This document shows, piece after piece, positions 1 to 6,905 of a DNA stretch of 9,320 bases. Source of the stretch: CAZVBV01 sp964509975 (GTDB taxonomy: Bacteria; Patescibacteriota; Gracilibacteria; UBA4473). The DNA is taken from the NCBI GenBank assembly GCA_964509975.1, contig CAZDZO010000029.1, positions 1 through 9,320 on the forward strand, read 5' to 3'. The notes under the pieces are model-generated. The model ran no database searches. It was not told the DNA's origin and was given only the letters and a program-made list of their open reading frames with translations. How positions within the stretch are numbered: position 1 is the stretch's first letter; each line of letters begins with the position of its first letter. The translations under genes were made by a program, and so were the position numbers.

Positions 1-1290
1 TCCCGCGTGTTTCACACCACCGTATTTCCGCAATTCTCGATACCATCCATAATCTGCTGGATCGAGCCCCATCTCTTTTATTCTGGAATCAAGAATATCG
101 AGCCGTTCTTCTCGTTGCGATCCACCAATAATTTCTCCCACTCCTGGGACAAGGAGATCCATCGCGGCAACTGTTTTATTATCCTCATTTAACCGCATGT
201 AAAACGCCTTGATGTCTTTTGGGTAATCAATGACGAATACAGGCTTTCCAAATTTTTTACAAATGTATTGCTCGTGCTCACTCTGCAAATCAATCCCCCA
301 TTTGACGGGAAATTCAAATTTCTCTCCTGATTTTTCGAGGAGTTCCACCGCATCGGTGTAAGTCATCCGTTCAAATTTCGAGTCGACAATGTTTTTCAAA
401 CGATCCAAAATGCCTTCATCAATAAACTTATTGAAAAACTCCATCTCCTCGGGCAATTCTTTTAGTACGTAATCGATTACGTATTTCATCATGTCTTCTG
501 CCAAATCCATGTTGTCATTGATGTCGGCAAAGGCAATCTCTGGTTCCATCATCCAAAACTCAGACGCGTGTCGAGAAGTGTTTGAATTCTCGGCTCGGAA
601 GGTCGGTCCGAAGGTGTAAATATTTTTGAATGCGAGTGCGTATGCCTCACCTTGAAGCTGTCCACTCACGGTCAACCCCGCCGGTTTGCCGAAAAAGTCT
701 TTTGAAAAATCTACTTCCCCGTCCTCCGTTTTGGGAGGATTTTTGAGATCAAGTGTGGACACTTGGAACATTTCCCCCGCTCCTTCGCAATCACTGGTTG
801 AAATAATTGGCGTGTGGACGTAGATATATCCTCGTTCCTGGAAAAAGGAATGAATCGCATGAGACAACACTGATCGAAGTCGAAACACCGCTTGGAAAGT
901 ATTTGTTCGTGGACGCAAGTGGGCAATTGTTCGAAGATACTCAAGACTATGTCGTTTCTTTTGGAGCGGAAAATCTGCATCTGAGTCTGCCTCAAGTGAA
1001 ACACTTGTTGCTTTAATTTCAAATACTTGCCCTCCCCCTTGAGATTCTACCAATCTTCCTTCCACATTGATCGCGGCTCCGATAGGAAACTTCGCAATCT
1101 CATCAAAATTGGAAAGTTCTTTTTCAAACACCACCTGTACGCCTTGAAAAAAGGTTCCATCGTTCAATTGAATAAATCCAAACGCATTGGATGATCGTAC
1201 GGTTCTGATCCATCCAGAGATCTTGATCTCATTGTTTAAATAGGTTTTTGTTTCTCGATAGAGCGCTTTGACGGTGGGTTTTTCTACCAT
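1..1290 (-). CDS. asnS: Asparaginyl-tRNA synthetase, C-terminus cut by window edge
   Basis: Charges tRNA-Asn with asparagine in the cytoplasm (class IIb aminoacyl-tRNA synthetase). The minus frame is open for 430 codons from the ATG at 1290 to base 1. The N-terminal OB-fold anticodon-binding domain covers about residues 20-100 (IKISGWIRTVRSSNAFGFIQ). The class II core follows: motif 1 region with TSDCEGAGEMFQV, then motif 2 with FRAENSNTSRHASEFWMMEPE at about residues 229-250. SDCEGAGEMF and the SRHASEFWMMEPE stretch are typical of AsnRS rather than AspRS. The visible end, RKYGGVKHAG, sits just before the family's motif 3; full-length relatives are about 465 aa, so roughly 35 residues lie off the left edge. 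I saw no frameshift. The gene is divergent from the plus-strand cluster at 1406. No Shine-Dalgarno sequence precedes the start (caattcctATG). Confidence 0.96.
   Translation of the reverse strand, partial: MVEKPTVKALYRETKTYLNNEIKISGWIRTVRSSNAFGFIQLNDGTFFQGVQVVFEKELSNFDEIAKFPIGAAINVEGRLVESQGGGQVFEIKATSVSLEADSDADFPLQKKRHSLEYLRTIAHLRPRTNTFQAVFRLRSVLSHAIHSFFQERGYIYVHTPIISTSDCEGAGEMFQVSTLDLKNPPKTEDGEVDFSKDFFGKPAGLTVSGQLQGEAYALAFKNIYTFGPTFRAENSNTSRHASEFWMMEPEIAFADINDNMDLAEDMMKYVIDYVLKELPEEMEFFNKFIDEGILDRLKNIVDSKFERMTYTDAVELLEKSGEKFEFPVKWGIDLQSEHEQYICKKFGKPVFVIDYPKDIKAFYMRLNEDNKTVAAMDLLVPGVGEIIGGSQREERLDILDSRIKEMGLDPADYGWYRELRKYGGVKHAG
466..483. repeat. 18-bp perfect palindrome inside asnS, identical to the AbrB-operator core
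   Basis: TACGTAATCGATTACGTA is a perfect palindrome and is identical to 8876-8893 upstream of the AbrB-like gene. Here it encodes part of KYVIDYVLKEL in AsnRS, so coding constraint may account for some of the match. It may be a second binding site for the same regulator, or a genome-wide palindrome. Confidence 0.6.
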
Positions 1291-1313
1291 AGGAATTGTT
1301 TTTATTCTTATGA

Positions 1314-1341
1314 ATTGTGCTCAAAGAAGCAGGAAAGTCAA
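1314..1341 (-). promoter_or_regulatory. Candidate promoter of asnS
   Basis: On the minus strand, TTGACT (1341-1336, 5/6 match to the -35 consensus) is followed after 16 bp by CACAAT (1319-1314, 4/6 match to the -10). The predicted transcript would start about 16-18 nt before the asnS ATG. The -10 is weak, so this is a moderate call. Confidence 0.45.
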
Positions 1342-1354
1342 TTTTAGAAGCCAT

Positions 1355-1383
1355 TTGACAAAAGGTTTTAATAAGGGTAAAAA
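1355..1383 (+). promoter_or_regulatory. Candidate promoter of the plus-strand cluster
   Basis: A perfect TTGACA (1355-1360) is followed after 17 bp by TAAAAA (1378-1383, 4/6 match to TATAAT). Transcription would start near 1390, giving a leader of about 16 nt before the ATG at 1406. It lies back to back with the asnS promoter in the same 115-bp intergenic region. A small inverted repeat, GGGT-aaaaa-ACCC (1375-1387), overlaps the -10. Confidence 0.55.
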
Positions 1384-1405
1384 ACCCATGATTTAATTTT
1401 TTATT

Positions 1406-1549
1406 ATGAGCAGCCACCTAGATACTCACAAACCAACCGATCAAGATAAGGCAAGGGCAACAGCTATTCATGCCTGTGAAACATGGCCAGAAATGGTTGA
1501 AGTTGATACAGACTTTGCAAAAAAGGTCGACGAACAATTGGAACTGTAG
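1406..1549 (+). CDS. Hypothetical 47-aa protein
   Basis: A short ORF, ATG 1406 to TAG 1549, begins MSSHLDTHKPTDQDKARA and ends FAKKVDEQLEL. It is hydrophilic, has one Cys (residue 24), and shows no signal peptide or membrane segment. It is the first ORF after a good -35/-10 pair and ends 10 nt before the ATG of the next ORF, which suggests co-transcription. I do not recognise the family. It may instead be the true N-terminus of the following protein, separated by a frameshift or sequencing error, because the next ORF can be extended upstream in another frame across this one. A real short gene seems somewhat more likely, since its start is well placed relative to the promoter. Confidence 0.45.
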   Translation: MSSHLDTHKPTDQDKARATAIHACETWPEMVEVDTDFAKKVDEQLEL

Positions 1550-1559
1550 ATTGTCTTTT

Positions 1560-2051
1560 ATGAATAAAAATCCGCGAATTGTAATTGAGTGCGTCTTAAA
1601 GAATTTTATTTCTGAAGAGATTCCTGATACTAATGAAGAGCCTCCTGTAGTTGAACAGAAAAAAACTGTTACTCAAAAAATACTCCACACACTGGGCGTT
1701 CCTTTTGAATTATTTGGTCAAGTAATTCTCAATCAATTCACTGCAGAGAAGGAATTTGAACCCCCTCCCTCACACCCAAACAATCCAAATGGAGCTGATC
1801 ATTTGTGTAATAAAACCTTCAAATCTCTCGGATATAAATACACTGAATATTCTCGAACTGATACTTATAAAGAAAACCCAGAATCAAAAAAAAACGGTCC
1901 CCGTACAAGTGTTGGATTTCAATTTTTTATTCCAATGGAATGTCAGCATCTTATGAAAGCTACTATTACAAAAATAGATAATGCTCTTCAAGGGGAAGAA
2001 AAACTTATCGAACGATTTCAAGTAAATGTGTATGAAGAAATAAAGAAATAA
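1560..2051 (+). CDS. Hypothetical 163-aa protein
   Basis: ATG 1560 to TAA 2051. The frame can be extended upstream to 1470, but that stretch overlaps the 47-aa ORF and reads as basic, low-information sequence, so I place the start at 1560 (MNKNPRIVIECVLKNF). The protein has a charged, proline-containing region (about residues 20-35, EEIPDTNEEPPVVEQKK), a short hydrophobic patch HTLGVPFELFGQVILNQF (about 44-61), and a mixed C-terminal domain with GPRTSVGFQFFIPMECQHLM. No signal peptide is present and I recognise no domain. It sits between the 47-aa ORF and the RSH-type hydrolase on the same strand with short gaps, so it is probably in one operon with them. This cluster is visibly more AT-rich than the neighbouring asnS. 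Confidence 0.7.
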   Translation: MNKNPRIVIECVLKNFISEEIPDTNEEPPVVEQKKTVTQKILHTLGVPFELFGQVILNQFTAEKEFEPPPSHPNNPNGADHLCNKTFKSLGYKYTEYSRTDTYKENPESKKNGPRTSVGFQFFIPMECQHLMKATITKIDNALQGEEKLIERFQVNVYEEIKK

Positions 2052-2089
2052 ACTTTTTCTAAACAAAAAATTTGAGTAATTACAAAAGA

Positions 2090-2971
2090 ATGATAGACTT
2101 TGGGGAAATTATGAAGAAAAACGAGCAAGGCTTATTACATATTCTTGGGCAAAAAGAATCCACTTTTTGGACTTTTGGAAGCACTGATAATTCTGGAGGA
2201 GAAAATGAATTTGAATACCAAAAAAATATTTTATTCTGGGCGATGGCCCAACAAGGATTTTCCAAAAAAGATATTACAATTGTAAAAAGCGTGATCGCGT
2301 TCCTCGCAGAACAATATCGAAATGATCTTGGGGAATTTGATTTTCGTGTGAGTGCACAAAATCCTGTCTCTGGACACAAAGAACCCGAAATCAATCATCT
2401 CTTGGGTGTTCCTATTATTGCATTAGGAATCTTGAACGAAGGGAAATTTAATAAAAAAATATCAGCAGAAGATAAACTTTACCTCGCGCATCTCGAAACA
2501 AAACAACGTGCCATTGTTTTGGCAGGAATGTTTCATGATTTTTGTGAAGATAAGAAAGGAGACGAAGACACTATTCGCCATCTCCTCAAAAAACTCAAAT
2601 TTCCAAAAGGAGAAATGGAAGAAATTATTGAAACTGGGCAAATTCTTACACGACGAAGGGGCGAAAACTTTCGAGAATCTTCTGCAGATTATATTGAACG
2701 CATCACACGTTCTGGAAATGCGCTTGCCCCTTTCCTAAAAGCTTCTGACATTGTTCACAACGCTCTTTCCGCGCACAAGAATTCACAAAAAAAGAAATAC
2801 GAAACCTGTTATCTCTATTTCATTTTTAGAAGTTTCACCTTTACTCAGGATATTTTTCCAAAATGGTTGGAAAAGAAGATTTTTTCAGAAAATGCCTATC
2901 TCAAGCCACTCGCAAAAAAAATATCCGCCGAAGCAATCGCCTCACGCAAAAAACTCTCTCCCAAATACTGA
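2090..2971 (+). CDS. Stand-alone HD-domain hydrolase resembling the RelA/SpoT (p)ppGpp hydrolase domain
   Basis: A 293-aa protein from ATG 2090; TTG 2072 (299 aa) and ATG 2111 (preceded by a weak ggggaaatt) are alternative starts. HD-fold metal ligands are visible: His103 (NHLLGVP), His149-Asp150 (FHDFCED) and Asp220 (KASDIVHN). HDxxED and DxxHN are the residue pattern of the RSH hydrolase active site (H, HD, ED, D...N), beyond that of a generic HD domain. EDTIRHLL and the ILTRR...YIERI segment sit where RSH proteins have matching helices. No synthetase, TGS or ACT domain is present, so if active it would degrade rather than make alarmone, like small alarmone hydrolases; other pyrophosphohydrolase substrates are possible. 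The ORF ends at TGA 2971 and overlaps the convergent murC by 30 bp. It probably forms an operon with the two upstream ORFs. Confidence 0.8.
   Translation: MIDFGEIMKKNEQGLLHILGQKESTFWTFGSTDNSGGENEFEYQKNILFWAMAQQGFSKKDITIVKSVIAFLAEQYRNDLGEFDFRVSAQNPVSGHKEPEINHLLGVPIIALGILNEGKFNKKISAEDKLYLAHLETKQRAIVLAGMFHDFCEDKKGDEDTIRHLLKKLKFPKGEMEEIIETGQILTRRRGENFRESSADYIERITRSGNALAPFLKASDIVHNALSAHKNSQKKKYETCYLYFIFRSFTFTQDIFPKWLEKKIFSENAYLKPLAKKISAEAIASRKKLSPKY
2914..2938 (-). terminator. Possible murC terminator inside the HD gene
   Basis: Just past the murC stop, the minus strand reads TTGC-TTCG-GCGG and then, after AT, eight T (opposite the A-run 2914-2921). The stem is only 4 bp with two G-U pairs, but the C-UUCG-G loop is an unusually stable one and the T-run is strong. 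Moderate to weak call. Confidence 0.35.
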
Positions 2972-4198
2972 AATTTTTCCCGCTCCCATAAACAATAAAA
3001 CATCTCCTTCTCGGAGATTTTTTTGAAATTCTTGCGCGTCTGCCTTCGTTGTCACAAGAGAGAAAGAAGGTTCTGCTGTGAGAAAATTCTCAATTCGAAA
3101 CTGTTTATCTTCTTCGCTATCTCGTGCTTCATAAATCGGGAACAAGGCGGTAAAATCTGCCAATCGAAGCGCTTCTACAAATTCCTCAAAAAACTGTTTC
3201 GTCCGAGAAAACTGATGCGGTTCATAAATAAGTCCAATGCGACTATCTGGATATTTCTCGCGAAGTCCTGACAGTGTTGCCCGAATCTCAGTGGGATGGT
3301 GTCCATAGTCATCGTAGATATGAATACCATCTTTTGTTCCAAGAAGCTCTTGTCGTCGTCCGGCTCCCGTGAACATTCCTAGTCCTTTTTTGAATTGTTC
3401 GAGATTCAATTCCAGTTTGTGCGCAAGAGCTAATGATAGTGTCGCATTATCATAATTGTGCTGTCCAGTAAGCTGAAGCAACGATTCCCAACTATTTGGA
3501 CTTTGTGCGGGAATAGAGAACTTTTCTCCTTTGAATTTCTCAAGAGCCCGCTCCGCACCCTCATCTCCTCTATGATAAATAACCAGTTTGGCATCCTCAA
3601 CAAATGATCGAAATGCTTCAAAGTAACTTTCTTCCGTTGGGTAACTATCCGGATGATCCCATTCGACGTTGGTGAGAACGACAATTTCGGATTTGAGATA
3701 TTGGAAATTATTACGATATTCACATGCCTCACACACCATCCAATCATTTGTGCCCAAATGAAAATTTGAACCATTAAATTCTGCCAATGTTGATCCCACA
3801 AAAAATGTCGGATCAAATTGATTCCCTTTCATTCCAGCCGCAATAAGTCCACAGGTTGTTGTTTTGCCATGAGTTCCCGCAACCGCAATCGTATGAAACT
3901 CTGCCGAGAGTTCTCCGAGAAACCTAAAATAAGACATCTCACGAATCCCTTTTTCTTTGGCCGAGACTCTCTCTGGATTATTCTCATCTACCGCCTCCGT
4001 ATAGATTACTAAATCACAATCTGAAGAAATATTTTCTGCTTTTTGAGGAACGGAAATACTGATGCCCGATTCTTGAAGAGCTGGAAAAATTTCGCTTTCG
4101 ACAATATCCGATCCCGTTACTTCGTCTCCGCGTTCTTTGCAAAATTGTGCAATTCCAGAGATTCCTATTCCACCGATCCCAACAAAATGAATTTTCAT
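2942..4198 (-). CDS. murC: UDP-N-acetylmuramate--L-alanine ligase MurC
   Basis: Adds L-alanine to UDP-MurNAc using ATP, the first amino-acid step of peptidoglycan precursor synthesis, in the cytoplasm. Visible motifs: N-terminal Rossmann-like VGIGGIGISGIA (6-17); Mur ligase P-loop VAGTHGKTTT (106-115); NVEWDHPD (177-184); GQHNYDNA (245-252), the counterpart of GRHNxxNA; GRRQE (280-284); DDYGHHPTE (296-304); EPHQFSRT (326-333); and C-terminal GDVLLFMGAGKI (398-409). EPHQFSRT and YGHHPTEI identify MurC among the Mur ligases. At 418 aa it is shorter than the usual 440-490; the shortening is mainly in the central domain between residues 205 and 245. Its ATG overlaps the vanW-type stop as ATGA (4198-4195), so translation is probably coupled. 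The stop (TGA 2942) lies inside the convergent HD gene. Confidence 0.95.
   Translation of the reverse strand: MKIHFVGIGGIGISGIAQFCKERGDEVTGSDIVESEIFPALQESGISISVPQKAENISSDCDLVIYTEAVDENNPERVSAKEKGIREMSYFRFLGELSAEFHTIAVAGTHGKTTTCGLIAAGMKGNQFDPTFFVGSTLAEFNGSNFHLGTNDWMVCEACEYRNNFQYLKSEIVVLTNVEWDHPDSYPTEESYFEAFRSFVEDAKLVIYHRGDEGAERALEKFKGEKFSIPAQSPNSWESLLQLTGQHNYDNATLSLALAHKLELNLEQFKKGLGMFTGAGRRQELLGTKDGIHIYDDYGHHPTEIRATLSGLREKYPDSRIGLIYEPHQFSRTKQFFEEFVEALRLADFTALFPIYEARDSEEDKQFRIENFLTAEPSFSLVTTKADAQEFQKNLREGDVLLFMGAGKISVFGREFFA
3002..3024 (+). terminator. Intrinsic terminator of the plus-strand cluster, inside murC
   Basis: ATCTCC (3002-3007), loop TTCTC, GGAGAT (3013-3018), then a seven-T run (3018-3024): a 6-bp stem with a proper U-tract, 30 nt after the HD gene stop. 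On the opposite strand the same bases code for the conserved LREGDVLLF stretch of MurC. The minus-strand reading also gives a hairpin, but it is followed by gTTTTATTG inside the coding region. Confidence 0.72.
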
Positions 4199-5412
4199 TG
4201 CGCCATTTTATAAGAAACTCCTTTCAATCTTTTGGCCGGCCAGGCTCTATATTCTGAAATAAAATGACTTTTTTTAATTTCTCCATCTTTTTCTACTCGA
4301 CGAATCCACTCTGCTCGAAAGCCATCATGTGCCTGTCCAATTTCTTGCATTTCTCCCAATGGCAGATCTTCTGATTCGTAGACCAATGCTTCCGGCGCTT
4401 CTTTGTAATCAGAGATAAACGGTCCAGAAAGTGAAACTTTCCGTCCATCATCGGTTCCATAAAATACGAAGAAAAGATTATCTCCTTCGGTAAATGTCTG
4501 AATCAAGATTGAGCCTGGGGTATCGTTTCGAAAACGCATATCTAACGCCCCCAAATAAATCGCCGCATCCAGTCCGTACGGCTTGTAATACGGCACCGCA
4601 TAAGAATGATTTCGACGCTGACGAATAACAAGTCCTCCCGACAGCGCTGCTCTAAAAGCGGTGGTCGAAACCTGACAAACACCTCCTCCGAGCTCTTTTT
4701 CTGTTTTGTCACCTTTGATCACAAGTTCCTTCACAAATCCATCTTCTTCTTCCACTGATTCGAGAATTTTATTGAACGAAAAGATTCCATCTCGTGGAAC
4801 AATCACCCCGTTAAATTTCTGTGATCCCGCAATAATGTTTTGTCGTCTGGCTTCCGATGATCCCGTGAAGTTTGATTCCCCAACTGCAATAATTTCTTGA
4901 ATACCTTTCTTTTTGAGTTTTGGATGCACGACTACATCGGAAAATATTTTTTCTGCTGGCACTCTCACAAATCGTTTCTCTTTTTGCAATGCTTCATTCA
5001 TGAGAACAATAAGACGATCTATTTCAATAGAAAACCCATCACGAGGCGTCCCATCAAACACCACTTCTTTATCCTCAATACGCACTTCAACCGATTGTTT
5101 ACTCCGTTTCTCTCGAATAATCGACATTGATTTCAAAAACTCCTCGAGCTTTTGGGGGGAAATGGTTGTATAAAAATCTGTTTCAATAGAGAAAAATTCA
5201 TTTTCCATGGGAAGATTTTGATCCAAGTCCACAGGAATACGATCCTTTCCAATAATCAAATAATGCTGTGCGCTTTGTTGCAGTAGTTCTGGTTGTGCCT
5301 CAAAATTAATCGTCAATGCACGGTCTTCAAAAATAAGATTCAATGTTGAAGGAACCTCTGCATGAGCGGTTGAAAAAAGACAGAATCCAAGGAGTATTAG
5401 AAGCTTTCGCAT
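4195..5412 (-). CDS. VanW-family exported protein
   Basis: A 405-aa protein from ATG 5412. A TTG at 5448 would add 12 residues, but the ATG start gives a clean signal peptide, MRKLLILLGFCLFSTAHA, with an AHA|EV cleavage site after residue 18. Residues about 100-160 resemble the peptidoglycan-binding-like domain often found N-terminal to VanW (VVFDGTPRDGFSIEIDR). The VanW domain follows, about 175-320: FTGSSEARRQNI, NGVIVPRDGIFSFN, the hallmark GGGVCQVSTT (242-251), RRNHSYAVPYY and YGLDAAIYLGALDMRFRND. VanW is known from vancomycin-resistance clusters but its biochemical role is unsettled; the domain is widespread outside resistance and this is not evidence of vancomycin resistance. The product probably acts at the cell wall. 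It lies 37 nt downstream of the ctpA-type gene and overlaps murC by ATGA. Confidence 0.92.
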   Translation of the reverse strand: MRKLLILLGFCLFSTAHAEVPSTLNLIFEDRALTINFEAQPELLQQSAQHYLIIGKDRIPVDLDQNLPMENEFFSIETDFYTTISPQKLEEFLKSMSIIREKRSKQSVEVRIEDKEVVFDGTPRDGFSIEIDRLIVLMNEALQKEKRFVRVPAEKIFSDVVVHPKLKKKGIQEIIAVGESNFTGSSEARRQNIIAGSQKFNGVIVPRDGIFSFNKILESVEEEDGFVKELVIKGDKTEKELGGGVCQVSTTAFRAALSGGLVIRQRRNHSYAVPYYKPYGLDAAIYLGALDMRFRNDTPGSILIQTFTEGDNLFFVFYGTDDGRKVSLSGPFISDYKEAPEALVYESEDLPLGEMQEIGQAHDGFRAEWIRRVEKDGEIKKSHFISEYRAWPAKRLKGVSYKMAQ

Positions 5413-5449
5413 CACTTTGAAATCTAGAGAAAATAAAGAAAATGGCAAC

Positions 5450-6802
5450 TTATTCTTCAGTTATTTCTTCTTCTGTTTCGAGTCCTCCTTCTATTTCTTC
5501 TTCCTTATCTTCTTCAACTTCCTCTGCTTCCATAATGGCTGTCATCTCATCTGTTCCCACTAAATCCAAGGCTCGACGCAACACCGTGTCTTCTTCATTT
5601 TCAAAATCTTCATCAGAAATCTCAACTATTTCATCTGGATCAATCCCTTCTTCATGTATTGATCGCCCTTCTGGTGTCAACCATTCAGCAATAGTCACTT
5701 TCAAGCTTGATCCATCCGACAACGGAATTACATTTTGCACAGATCCTTTTCCAAATGTTTTTTCTCCAAGAAGCAAACCTCTTTTGTGATCCTGAACCGC
5801 TCCAGCAAAAATTTCCGAAGCAGATGCCGACCCTTTGTTGACGAGTACGATAAGAGGTACATCAAGGAATGCTCCATTTCGCCCACTCATGATATCACCA
5901 GAATCTCCGAATTTCCGTCCTTTTGTACGAACAATAATTTCCTGATCAACAAACTCTGATGCAATTTTTACACACGCATCAAGCAATCCTCCTCCATTGT
6001 TTCGAAGGTCAAGAATAATTCCTCGTGGATTCTGCAGTAAAATTTCAGCCGTAACGGTTTGAAATTCACTCACGATATCCGTTCCAAATTGTGCCAAAGT
6101 GATAACCGCTACATCATCATTCATTTCCCATTCAAGTGCATCAATCACAATATTGTCTCGCACGATAGTAATCTCCAATGGATTTCGCTCTTCCTCTCGA
6201 ACAATGGAAAGCACTACTTTTTCTCCTTTTGGTCCACGAATTTTCATAACCGCCTCATCAATAGAAATATCATGTGTTGGTTCGTCATTAATTTTATAAA
6301 TAATGTCCCCTGCTTGGATTCCGGCTTGTTGCGCTGGCGATCCTTTTAGCGGAGTTACCACAACCAATTGTTTATTTCTAATCGCAATTTCGGCTCCAAT
6401 GCCTTCAAATTCTCCAGAGATATTTTCTTCAAATTTCTTCGTTTCATCAGGTGTCATAAACACCGTGTAGGGATCCTCAAGCGATCGGATAAGTCCTTTG
6501 ATTGCTCCATACACTTGTGTCTCAACTTTGAGATCCTCAGCGTGAAGATAATTTTCCTCCATTCCATTCCAGGTTTCCCAAAATAAAGATAAATCTACAT
6601 CTTTTGGTTTTGTATTTTTTTTGATCTTCAAAACGGGTTCTTCGATAACAAGTTCTTCTGTCGTTTCTCCTGCATTAATTTCGACTGTTAGCGCTGGTTC
6701 ATATTCTGCATTCTTTTGGCTCAAGCTCCAGCCAAGAAGGAATCCCAAAATCGGAAGAATGAGAAAAAGAATCAATCGAATGTTTCTTTCGTAATGTGGC
6801 AT
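5450..6802 (-). CDS. ctpA: S41-family C-terminal processing protease (CtpA-type)
   Basis: A 450-aa membrane-anchored serine protease of the tail-specific (Prc/CtpA) family. One N-terminal membrane segment (about 8-27, IRLILFLILPILGFLLGWSL) places the catalytic part outside the membrane. A helical N-domain follows (70-130, LEDPYTVFMTPDE), then the PDZ domain (about 130-215; GEFEGIGAEI, GSPAQQAGIQAGDIIYKIN) and the S41 core with GIILDLRNNGGGLLDACV (261-278). The catalytic Ser327 lies in GSASASEIFAGA and Lys352 in GEKTFGKGSVQ; their spacing of 25 residues equals that of the Ser-Lys dyads of E. coli Prc and plant CtpA. The C-terminus ends in a very acidic tail (397-450). Substrates are unknown. 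It lies between the glycosyltransferase and the VanW gene, all on one strand. The symbol is a family-level label. No Shine-Dalgarno sequence precedes ATG 6802. Confidence 0.95.
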   Translation of the reverse strand: MPHYERNIRLILFLILPILGFLLGWSLSQKNAEYEPALTVEINAGETTEELVIEEPVLKIKKNTKPKDVDLSLFWETWNGMEENYLHAEDLKVETQVYGAIKGLIRSLEDPYTVFMTPDETKKFEENISGEFEGIGAEIAIRNKQLVVVTPLKGSPAQQAGIQAGDIIYKINDEPTHDISIDEAVMKIRGPKGEKVVLSIVREEERNPLEITIVRDNIVIDALEWEMNDDVAVITLAQFGTDIVSEFQTVTAEILLQNPRGIILDLRNNGGGLLDACVKIASEFVDQEIIVRTKGRKFGDSGDIMSGRNGAFLDVPLIVLVNKGSASASEIFAGAVQDHKRGLLLGEKTFGKGSVQNVIPLSDGSSLKVTIAEWLTPEGRSIHEEGIDPDEIVEISDEDFENEEDTVLRRALDLVGTDEMTAIMEAEEVEEDKEEEIEGGLETEEEITEE

Positions 6803-6842
6803 GTTTTAAATAATCAGTAGCGTTTCAAACTTACTGAGAACG

Positions 6843-6870
6843 ATGGTACAAATGTTTCACAATTTTGCAA
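6843..6870 (-). promoter_or_regulatory. Weak candidate promoter for ctpA-vanW-murC
   Basis: On the minus strand, TTGCAA (6870-6865) is followed after 16 bp by TACCAT (6848-6843); each matches the consensus 4/6. It lies in the 103-bp gap between the glycosyltransferase stop and the ctpA start. A small inverted repeat, CAATT-gcaa-AATTG, overlaps the -35. The gap otherwise shows nothing, and read-through from the glycosyltransferase promoter is equally possible. Confidence 0.3.
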
Positions 6871-6905
6871 TTGACAGGAGGTTGTTTTTCCGTGGACGAG
6901 ATTCT

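Noticed and set aside
711..1022. Minus-strand 103-aa ORF
   Set aside because: It lies out of frame inside asnS, whose true frame runs open through the window edge.
1470..1559. Upstream extension of the 163-aa ORF
   Set aside because: It overlaps the better placed 47-aa ORF and adds basic low-information sequence; the ATG at 1560 is preferred.
4195..5412. Vancomycin resistance determinant
   Set aside because: VanW-domain proteins are common outside resistance clusters and no VanA/H/X/R/S genes are present.
2942..5448. Possible UGA recoding, as in Absconditabacteria or Gracilibacteria
   Set aside because: TGA ends murC, vanW and the HD gene where the family C-termini are expected, so UGA is a stop.
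5442..5789. Plus-strand ORF with a serine-rich N-terminus (115 aa)
   Set aside because: It is the antisense image of the Glu-rich tail of the CtpA-type protease; the minus-strand frame has clear catalytic motifs.
6871..6876. Perfect TTGACA on the plus strand
   Set aside because: No -10 element lies at the right spacing and no plus-strand gene follows.
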